Shown here one piece after another: positions 55,083 to 64,000 of a stretch of 64,000 nt of DNA. The stretch comes from Diphasiastrum complanatum. Taxonomy: Eukaryota; Streptophyta; Lycopodiopsida; Lycopodiales; Lycopodiaceae. The notes beneath the pieces were generated by a model. It was given only the letters and a program-made list of their open reading frames with translations. It had not been told where the DNA came from and searched no databases. A program made the position numbers and the translations under genes. The stretch is from NCBI GenBank assembly GCA_029204225.1, contig CM055111.1, positions 6,997,365 through 7,061,364 of the forward strand, given 5' to 3'. Numbering within the stretch: position 1 is the stretch's first letter; each line of letters opens with the position of its first letter.

Positions 55083-55114
55083 TAACATGATTTTGGTGTC
55101 ATTTCGAAGGTCCT
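55083..55114 (-). repeat. Block B LTR, copy 4, middle piece (32 bp)
   Basis: TAACATGATTTTGGTGTC...AAGGTCCT matches the intact copia LTRs between the two interruptions. Its last five bases (GTCCT, 55110-55114) are the left target duplication of the solo LTR. Confidence 0.88.
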
Positions 55115-58084
55115 TGTTAGGGCCATTTTTGACGGGGGGTTGGTCTAGCCAAAACGTCCTAAAAGGGTCAAGGGGCCCCACCTCTAATGGCGGTTCGGCC
55201 CTACATGAGCAATAGAGGGTTTGCCACTTCCAACCCTGATGGCCTCCTCTATTGCCCCATGCTCCCCAACCGATGAGAGTTTTCCAGGCTCTCAGAGATA
55301 TAGTTGCAAGGAGGGGGTGCTAGTACTTTTGGCTGCAATGATTCACTAGCTTTCTAGGGTCACAGTTCCGTAAAACTTCTGATCACTAATTCGTGTTAGG
55401 ATCTTGCTAATATCTCTTTCCCCATTGAATTCAATTCACAGTTAGTAGAAATCTTACATGGGCTAGAAACCGATTTACTATCTATGATGTGCTCGTGGGG
55501 TGCAAGTTATACGCACCGCTTTGTTTGCTAAGCGGCGGTATTTTCGTCGACCGTCGGGTTTAGGTATTTCGCTAACAGTACCGACGGTGGGTGTGACTAG
55601 TGCGACGCTTTAACCAAGGTGGTGTTTTTCAACCACGGATGGTGGACGGCCCGCTTTGGTGTTTCACAGAGGTCGGGTCCAGCTGACACACTTCATAAAT
55701 GACGAAAATAAAACGCTTCTGAACTTTGACGGTTTATTGCAGTTTAAACTATCAGTTCTATTTTAGACAAGCATAGAGTAAAACACATTCACCTTTTAAA
55801 ACCGTATCCATATAAGTACTTCCAAACCATGCTAATAAAACCTGGTTACAAGCGTTCTTGCTTTCACTAAACGTCGATAACCGAAAATCAATCCTTCCCT
55901 TAATTAACCCCACAACATATGACCATCATTACTATAATTCTCAACTGAACTCTAGTTCATGCTTAAAAACCCGATTCACTACCAAACCTTACAAGTAGTC
56001 ACCAACGTAAATGAGTACAACTGAAAATTACAACCATCAGCAACACTTAAATCTATAGGACCTCGGAAAAACTTGACGTAATTAGTCCCTCAACAAGCTT
56101 ACTTCCCTAGACCATTCATAACAACCTCCTTCAAAGTGTAAAACCCTATCTTACACATCTCACATCCCATTCCAATTTAAGTTAAGAGCTTACAAACAGA
56201 ACATCAAGAAATGGAAGTGACTAGAAAGAAAGTTCAAGTCAAAAACTCACCTCAATGTGCAATTAGGTAGCCGTTGCATGGAAACTCTAGTCATGAACCT
56301 TGTAGCAAAAATCAGAGCCAGACATGTTGATGCAGTTTTTTCTACTTTACGCATGTCCGATCGAGTTGGTGTAGAAAGAAAAAATGAAGAAAATAAAAGT
56401 TTCTGGAATATGAACGGTGCGATTGAAATGTTAACGGTTCAGTTGAGAGAAAACTGAACCGAAAGTCTGTAAAAAAAAAAAACAGGCCAAGAAGATGCAA
56501 TGGCTAAAAAAATCAGCAACCCATCACTCACACCAAGCCCTCAAGCAAACCATCCCACTCATTCAAGATGTAAGCCTACTAGTATGACAATGGACTACAA
56601 CCAACCAACCAACCCTCACCATGAAATCACTCTCAACAAAATCAATTCTCTCAAAACACATTTTACACACACCCCCTCAACACTAACTCTCAAACCAAAC
56701 CACAAACACCCAACCTATCCATTGTTATCAACTACAAGTGAGTCTACTCTCAATCCACTTATAAGCATTCAACCCCAAACATCCATCACTCCACAAGCAA
56801 ATATGCAAGACAATACTTGTACCAATGCATAAGCATACTATAAGGCAAAACCACATTTAACCATCCATTTAACCAAACTTACAAGGAATCAAACCCACTC
56901 ATCAACAAATATCTCTCAAGCAAGCACCCATCTTCCAAAAGCTTTCAACTCTAAAAAACTCTCAACCAACATCACATCAAACTATCACATCATCATCTAA
57001 CTCACCCAACTATCAATCAACTATATCTTAACACAAAGAGTGGCCTCCTTTTATAGTAAATCCCAAGTGTCCCCCTTCAAAATGAGGGTTTCCCAACTTT
57101 CATGCCCTTCAAGCCCTTTTGTCCATTTGTCCAACACCCATTGGCAAGTACATCAAGTGGCCTCCTTGAGGGTGTAGGGGTTGGTGCCATTTAAAGCCCC
57201 CTTCCAAAACTAGCCAAGATGCCCTCTTAGTCAAAAGCTAGAGAAAATATCTTTTAGGCCCTCTAGGTCCTAAAGTCTTGTTTACATTTATTATCCAAAA
57301 GGTAGGTGAGGACTTTTGTCAAGCCCCTATTCAACCTAAGGTGCCCTCCATTTCCTTGGTCCTCGGTCCTTAGCCCTTCATTTGGTTTTTCTTTCCTTTG
57401 TAGCAGGTACGGCCCGACGGCCCTTGGCTTTTGGTTTCTCGGGATTACCGACTGATTTGCGTATTTTGCTCATTTCCCGTAATTTGCCCAATTTTACCCG
57501 TTAGGGTTTCTACAAGTTTTCAGTATTGCCCACAATTCACAGCTTGGGTTTTGCCCGATAAATATTTTTCTTTGATGGCTCTTTGACTGAAGTTGACTTT
57601 TTCGGCATTCATGACTAGGGCTCCCACGACAACACGGTTTCTCTGAAAAATACATTGAGTGATCATATATTAGAAAAAATGGACTCAGTACATGCTGAGA
57701 TTTTAGCACGGGCATACCGGCTATTTTTTACAACTGGCCTTTTTTTTTTTGAAAAGCCGTAAAATATTTACAGGCAATTTCTAAGGCCGCAAAATTTGCT
57801 CTAGCCTCATTTAGGACGGGCTAGGACCAATTCTAGGTGGACCGACACTTTTGGCTCGGTCTTACAAAACTTGACCACAAAATATTTTTGACGATTTTTT
57901 CGAAAGCTAGTTTCTTACTTTTAAACTGTATCTAGCCACTTTAGGGCGAGTTGGGACCCAGTTCTAAGGCAAATTTGTGCCAATTTTTCTCTAATAACCG
58001 GGTTTTACATGCCAGTTTTTTCAATTATTGCAAACTTAAATTTCAATATTAGCCCGATTTTCTGTGCGGAAATATCGACTAATA
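55115..58084 (-). mobile_element. Solo LTR of the gypsy family (2970 bp, minus)
   Basis: On minus it begins TATTAGTCGATATTTC (TG changed to TA) at 58084 and ends GGCCCTAACA at 55115. It is flanked by GTCCT (55110-55114) and GTCTT (58085-58089), a 5-bp target duplication with one mismatch. There is no internal region, so the internal part was lost by LTR-LTR recombination. It is the inverted partner of 52381-54970, separated from it by 144 bases. Confidence 0.92.
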
Positions 58085-58229
58085 GTCTTGAAGTTTGAGA
58101 CTTTTTCAACATGAAATATATACGAAAATAAAATTATCTAGGCCTCTTTCACACGTGCGAAACGTTAGATCCAAAACTATGTACAAAAATTGCCAATTTA
58201 GGCCTCAACCTAGCAAGGAAATGTTGACA
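58085..58229 (-). repeat. Block B LTR, copy 4, outer part
   Basis: Continues the copia LTR from GTCTTGAAGTTTGAG to GTTGACA (TGTCAAC on minus), followed at 58230 by the block A linker. With the pieces at 42778-43219 and 55083-55114 it gives about 614 bp of LTR. Confidence 0.9.
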
Positions 58230-59815
58230 ATTTTCACACCAAAATGGTTCTGGACCTAGCAGATCAGGCCAAGGCAAAGGCATTGCAGTTTCAGGAGGAT
58301 CTCCTAGAAGGTCGACAAGACAACGAAGAGTGCTAGCAAGATATGTGCCAGGCAGCTCTGCTTCTACATCAGAAGAGTTTTGTGGATTCAGTGGCGAACC
58401 GCAGACATTCGAGGAAGCAATTGAATGTCCAGAGAAGGACAAATGAATCCAAGCCATGAATGAGGACATGGAATCCATGAGAAAGTACCAGGTATGGACG
58501 TTGCAGCCATCAGATAAGCAAAAGGCTATGAAATGCAAATGGGTATACAAGCTAAAGTATGGACCAAATGGAGATGTCTCAAAGTATAAGGCAAGACTTG
58601 TAGCGAAGGGATTCTCTCAGAAATATGATATTGACTATTTTGAGACCTTCTCTCCTATAGTGAAATATTCGTCCCTACGTTTACTATTCGCATATGCAGT
58701 TGCTTATGACCTCAGGATCTACATTGTAGACGAGAAGACCGCCTTCTTGCATGGTGAGTTAGACAAAGAGGTCTACATGGATCAACTCCTAGGATATGTC
58801 TCGAATTCATTTCCTAATCATGCTTGCAGAATGCATAGGAGTATCTATGGTCTGAAAAAGTCGGCTCGACAATGGTACAAGAAGAAACATCACGTCTTGA
58901 AATCCTTGGTATTCAAGCGACTAATGGCTGATTCCAATGTCTATGTAAGAATTACAGATGGGAAGATCATCATTGTGGCTGTGTATGTGGACAACACTCT
59001 GATACTCTACAAGAGTGAGAAACTAATTGTTGAAGTGAAGAATGATATCTCAAAACATTTTGAGATTGTTGATATGGGAGAAGTAAGTTGTTACCTTGGC
59101 TTGCAGATTGACAGGGACTATGAGAGAGGTAAGTTGTATCTTCATCAGTCCAGATATACCCAGAAAATCCTAGAAGATTTTGGGGTGCTGAATTGTAAAG
59201 GAGTGAATACTCCAATGCTTGCAGGATCAGTACTGACGAACGAAAATTGTTTGAGGATTGAGGAAGAAAGGGAATTGATGCAGCTCACACCATACAAGAA
59301 ACTGATAGTATCGTTGATGTACCTTGCAGATAACACATGTCCTGACATTGCTTATGCCGTATTCAGGATGAGCCAATTCTGTCCGAATCCAGGCTCGACA
59401 CATTGGAAGATTGCAAAATGAATTTTGCAATATCTTCGATTAACAAAGGATTATAGTTTGTGTTATTCTCATTATGCAGGGCTCCAGATGCTTTCTTACA
59501 GTGATGCTAGATGGGCATCCCTGAAGGACGACTGCAAAAGTGTCTCAAGAGGATGCACCATTGCGTCAGGAGCAACAATTCTCTGGGTCAGCAAGAAGCG
59601 GACCATTGTCACTTAGTCATCCTGCGAAGCAGAGTATGTTGCAACAGCAAAGATGGCCAATGAGATAATTTGACTCAAACAGTTCCTTGACGAACTGGGT
59701 GAAACGAGAAATGAACCTCTAGTTTTGCAGATGGACAAAGTTGACGACATTTGCTACTCATATCTTGCCATAGGATTTCTCTGTTTCAACTTGTGAATGC
59801 AACTGGAGCACATGG
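58230..59815 (+). pseudogene. Block A copy 4: copia RT and RNase H (YVDN), best preserved
   Basis: The linker (GSGPSRSGQGKGIAVSGG) leads, after stops at 58334 and 58444, into a 321-residue open frame (58456-59421): KWVYKLKYGPNGDVSKYKA, YFETFSPIVKYSS, EKTAFLHGELDKEVYMDQ, RSIYGLKKSARQWYKKK, VAVYVDNTLILYKS, CLRIEEERELMQLTPYKKL and CPDIAYAVFRMSQFCPNPG. A TGA at 59419, a TAG in RNase H (TIVT-stop-SSCEAEYV) and another TGA follow. RNase H carries MLSYSDARWASLKDD. No integrase precedes it. Confidence 0.92.
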
Positions 59816-59990
59816 TCTCTTTTTCATACGAAGAGACATAATAGGTTGACTGTGCCATAGTGTGGGCAATTGGTGTTTTGTTGCACCAATATGTGGCTTG
59901 TTCGACGCATTCAAAAAGACGGTAGGCCATTGTAGGTGAATGTAGATCATTGTCTCATACCTTCGGATCTAGCTATTGCACCTATAGAGG
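59816..59990 (+). other. Junction between block A and the acidic relic
   Basis: Sequence after the pol end has no recognisable LTR or polypurine tract. Short coding-like pieces may belong to the relic that follows. Confidence 0.35.
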
Positions 59991-60500
59991 TGGATATAGA
60001 CGACGAGATCTTCTCAGAGCTACAATGTGTGACATCACATGAGGAGAGGAGGCAGCGTAGAGTTGAGAGGGAGGCTACTGTAGTTGAGGGAGATGATGAG
60101 GGTGGGGATGAGTAGGAGGAGGAGGAGGAGGACGAGACTGATGAGGAGGATGTAGATGAGATGCATGTTGATCCTGACTCTCAGACATTTCCAGATCATG
60201 TACCACTTGTACACAAAGGCCGAGGTAGAGGTAGAGGTGCACACACGATTAGGCTCATAGACTTGTATGGAGATGCAGATAGGACAGCCACTTCGCAGAC
60301 AGATAGGATGCATGCGCCTATGAGTCACACACAGCCTAGAGGGACTGGATGAGGTAGAGTTAGAGGCAAAGGCATAGGTAGAGGTAGAGAGTTGAGCAGA
60401 TTGCGACACATGTATCCAGAGGGTCCATTTTCATCATCATCGAGCTCCATGAGTGATAGCGAGGATGTCTCATCAAAGGACAAGAATGATGGTGTCTAGA
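59991..60500 (+). pseudogene. Acidic and RG-rich C-terminal coding relic
   Basis: One frame with two stops (about 60114 and 60350) runs from 59991 to 60499: IAPIEVDIDDEIFSELQCV, an acidic run (EEEEEDETDEEDVDEM), HKGRGRGRGAHTIRLIDLYG and, after the stop, GRVRGKGIGRGRELSRL, then SSSSSSMSDSEDVSSKDK. It looks like the disordered C-terminal tail of a larger protein. Such Glu/Asp plus RG tails occur at the ends of some plant transposases, but I cannot name the family. Confidence 0.4.
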
Positions 60501-63500
60501 TCATGGCTTCTTCATATCTATTTTATGTACTACTCATGGCATGTTTGGCTTTTGCCCCTTGATATATATGTATTGATCACAAAATCTCTCCTTGTATGAA
60601 TATTTTTTGATATTACGTTGATTAATTTCTTTTGTTTCAAACTTTTAGAAAATGTTGTAAATGTTTTTTAAATTACAATTCAATGTGTGTGGTTTAAGCA
60701 AGTCGAAACTTTCGATGCTTGCGGACTATGCGGTTTTGTTTCAATCATGTGTGCTATATAGATGTGCAGTCAAATATGAGATTACAGGTTTTGGAAGCTG
60801 GTCTTGACATGTATTTTGCACATATCCTTGTTTTTGTGGAAACTTTGTTTTTTTAGGTGCCCGGTAGAAACTGATATGTCAATGTTTACAATTAGGATTT
60901 CATGCAAGAGTAACCACATTGGGCTTAGGGCTATTCTAAATAAGGTCAATCATGTAGATTGTATGGCAGACCACAATTTATATTTTATACAATTTTTTTT
61001 TTTTGTATAGAGCATAGAGCATATGAAAGTCTACAATTTTCTTACAAATGGTCTTTCACAACTGGGACACAAGGTGGTTCAAATGTGAGACACAGGGTGT
61101 TAAAAAACATGGGATCGTCTGGACTGCAACACATCTCATTGGGCTTCGTATGTGAATATTGTGAAAATCACTTATTATGTGCAGTATGTATATTGCACTC
61201 ATTCCTAGTTATTGCTTCTTTTTCGGTTAGTGTTATGTATGAAAAGTGGTATGCATAAAGTAGTTCTATAAGCTATACTCAAAAGTTTCATTAACTGCCA
61301 GTATGGTTTTATCTCTATAACTGCAAATGAGGCCAATTGAATCTCCTCTTAGTTTTATCTTTTTGAAGAGTGCTCATTTTTTGTATGAATACCTATAAGC
61401 ACCACCCAATCCATGCTAGAGGTGATGAATGTAAAAGATCTCACTCCGACACATGCAAGAAGCCCTACTACAAGTACTTCCAAGTCGTTTGGTATTTGAA
61501 AGTTTCGTATAAGCATTCACTTGGTCCAATTTCACTAGAATTGTCAATATATATTTCAAATTGTCAATATATATTTTCACCCTAAAATTTGGAAGAAAAC
61601 ATGTTTTAAAAGAGCGAAATTCACAAAATCACATAACTAGCCGAGCACATGTGTAGGAAATTTAGTTAAGATCGACTAACGAATTCTAATTGACGTCAAC
61701 GAGATAAGTGGTCTTTTTTTGTCCCATGAAGGACTCTTTTGTATATTGCAACAAAAAATCTCAACTGAATTTTGATAGAAAGAAAACTTTGAGTCATAGA
61801 ACTTAGTACAATAGACTGGTTATTGTCCATACAAGTACACCATCCTCTCTACCTTGCTATTTGTCGTTTTCTACTTTTTTTCAAGAAAAACAAGTGTTTA
61901 AGCACTATCATTATTGAATTCAGGGCATCAATCACCTATGGATACTAGATGTGACCCGGGGAAACTAAAAATGAACAAATTGATGACAATATGGGTGTTG
62001 AAAAAGTCAAGATCTGTCCAACCTAGGTCTTAGTAACTAGTAACAGCCCTTTATCTTTCACTCAAAGTATTTGCTTGAGGATCAGAGTAAATGCTTGAGG
62101 ACCTTAAGTTGTCCTATCCAAAATAGCTTTATGTAGTACTTTATTATCTTTCTACTGGTGACAATGCTAATTGCCAACAACATTTTATGAATAACTATTC
62201 TCCAGTCATCAGTTACAATAACTTTGTGATTTATTGCCAAGATTGTGGGCACTAATCAATATTAAAATCATGGAGCTGATTATGCCAAATCAACACGCTT
62301 AGTGGGATTAGTAGCAATGATTGACTAACAAGAGACCAAAAATTGCATTTTAGCAAAATGGCATAAGTAACTTGAAGAGTACTTAGATAAGCAAATTTTG
62401 TGATAGTGCATGTATATAAGCGGATTTGTGTGATATATATCTCCTTGATTGAGAAAGTTCTAAGAAGTCAACCACCGATTCAAGTTCATCTTCCTAAAAA
62501 AGTCATGCATAAAGAGAAACAATGGTTCCATCGACAACCACCTCACTATGATAAAATGTATAGATATTTTAAAATCAAATAATGTTTGGGCTTGTTCTTT
62601 TTTCATAGGACATCTCTTTCAAAATCCTACACTTTTCATGCATTTACTTTTAATTATGTTCTTGTTTTTTAGTTTTTGAGAGACTACCTCCTAATCTAAG
62701 ATCTTTTTGCAATCGATGCTCAATTACCCTTGTTTGTGTAACGGTTGCCTTTTTGTTGAACTACCTTTCTATCATGTAGTCCTTAAAAAACCCAAGAGCT
62801 TCAAGAAAAGCAAGTTCAGTAGTGAGTATAATTAAAAAATGGTTTCTCATACACTCACACACTCTCGACACAATGTATAATATTAAGGTGTGTTTGTAAA
62901 CAAATTGTACTAATGCAATAGCTATGTACTCTCACTAACAAAAGTACTTTCCATCATAATCCTAAAATGTGACACCACAAATTGTTTTTTTGGAACCTCT
63001 TATCCTCCATAAATTGCATTATAATAGAAACTCATCATTTTCTACAAATATTATTATGATAAAAGATATAATGGCTCGTCCTCATGTCTCATCACTAGCA
63101 CAGGTCAACAAGAGCAAGTCTCACTATGTCCTTACAATGGGCCTTCAAACAACCATTATCGAATTCGCACAAGTGTTTCTCAAGTTTTTAGTATATCATA
63201 ATAAACAACGGACAATCTTGAGAAAATGTTTGGAGAGGAATGCTTGTCATATAAATTATCCGAAGTTATGTTGGGAAATGTTCTTCTTTTGCCCAAAGGT
63301 GGGAGACTTTAAGCTTTGAGCTGAACACAAAGGTACGGAGTCATTGATGTTTCTTTAAATTGCGCTGTGTTAATTACTCAAAGCATCCTTAAAGGTTACT
63401 GTTTTGTACTTTTGATGCTCTGGTCCTGGTCATGTTAGTACGCGTGTTCGACTCTTTGTAAGTTTGTCAGGATGAGGAGAGCATGTATTATAGTGTAATC

Positions 63501-64000
63501 AACTCACAGAGAAGGATTCATTTTTATTTTGGGTACCGTTAAACCGTCAACGTAGAGTGACATTTTTTTTCTTAGTATAGTCTTTTCAGAACATAAATAT
63601 AATAAGCTGCTACTTCACATTCTGCCAAGAGTCAGGATTAAATAATGAGATCTGTGGAGTTGCCGGTCTAAACGTTGAAACAGTTGCACGCAGATTGCTA
63701 TGGTAGGTACTTAGTTTATCTTTAGGAACTCGTTATTCGACAACATTTGTTTGCTGATTTTGAAAGAGGATTTTTTATCCTCGATGAAACGTTCTATGGA
63801 GGGTACGACCATGCATTGAAATATTGTGAAATGAGCATTGGACTTTTAAGGTTGCAAATGTTTTGAAATATGATTGCTTTAAGTTAACAAAGCATGTCAG
63901 ACAGCACATTTTTCCGACCCATGATTTTCAAGAGCTCGCTAGACTTACTAAGGTATCGAGTGCTTGAAACGCATAAAACAGTACATATATAAATCCATGC
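60501..64000. other. Gene-poor region, nothing recognised
   Basis: About 3.5 kb of AT-rich sequence. Frames of up to 116 residues exist (for example 62969-63319) but show no motif, no codon pattern distinct from the surroundings and no splice signals. One exact 20-bp tandem pair lies at 61541-61580. No retroelement ends were found on either strand. Confidence 0.5.
61541..61579. repeat. 20-bp tandem repeat, two units
   Basis: TTGTCAATATATATTTCAAA followed by TTGTCAATATATATTTTC. Short local duplication. Confidence 0.85.

Noticed and set aside
62969-63319. 116-residue plus frame as a gene
   Set aside because: No domain, no splice or promoter signal, and composition like surrounding AT-rich sequence.

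Overview
The window is repeat-rich plant nuclear DNA. The evidence is plant-type LTR retrotransposons of both superfamilies (Ty1/copia and Ty3/gypsy), primer-binding sites matching plant initiator-Met tRNA (TGGTATCAGAGC), a CACTA-type DUF4218 fragment, a nepenthesin-like aspartic protease remnant, a candidate spliced gene remnant, and very long CT/GA microsatellites. The species cannot be named. A large, transposon-laden land-plant genome is the safe reading. I see no bacterial features, rRNA, tRNA or CRISPR, and no gene that looks intact.

Region by region. (1) 1-6.1 kb: a copia integrase scrap, an aspartic-protease pseudogene split by a second copia integrase fragment, a DUF4218 fragment, an unrecognised multi-exon remnant, a (CT)n run and an unrecognised antisense coding relic. 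(2) 7.4-16 kb: a decayed gypsy pol on minus, a second (CT)n run, a second aspartic-protease fragment, a gag-like zinc knuckle, a copia gag-protease remnant on minus, a (GA)106 run fused in frame to another copia gag. (3) 16.4-28.1 kb: an old gypsy element. It is interrupted by a copia mosaic (17.7-21.5 kb) and, in its 3' LTR, by a nearly complete copia element (22690-27617) with 5-bp target duplications and a deleted RT core. (4) 28-30.9 kb: gene-poor, strongly AT-rich sequence. (5) 30.9-43.2 kb, continuing at 55.1 and 58.1-59.8 kb: rearranged copies of one copia-like family. Its gag-protease block (called B) and its RT/RNase H block (called A) lie in opposite orientations around a ~645-bp LTR. 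(6) 43220-55082: an 11.9-kb Ty3/gypsy element with gag, protease, RT, RNase H, integrase, a second RNase H after integrase, and an extra coiled-coil ORF. It carries a single LTR in the middle of its sequence and looks circularly permuted. (7) 55115-58084: a solo LTR of that same gypsy family, inverted, with a 5-bp target duplication. (8) 59.8-64 kb: an acidic/RG-rich coding relic, then sequence in which I see no gene.

How the parts relate. The order of events can be read from interruptions. A copia-family LTR on minus (42778-58229) was split first by the permuted gypsy element and separately by the solo LTR. Its three pieces realign to a ~614-bp LTR. Three large inverted repeats result: block A at 17.7-20.5 kb, LTR-leader-gag at 36.0-43.2 kb, and gypsy LTRs at 52.4-58.1 kb. 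Read-through transcripts of these would fold into long hairpins. All elements carry stops or frameshifts, many explainable as C-to-T changes (CAG to TAG, CGA to TGA), so the locus is probably silenced and decaying.

Most noteworthy: the gag-sense/RT-antisense composite family with a YVDN instead of YVDD reverse-transcriptase box in all four copies; the single-LTR, circularly permuted gypsy insertion without visible target duplication; and the dual-RNase H gypsy with an additional 3' ORF of unknown function.
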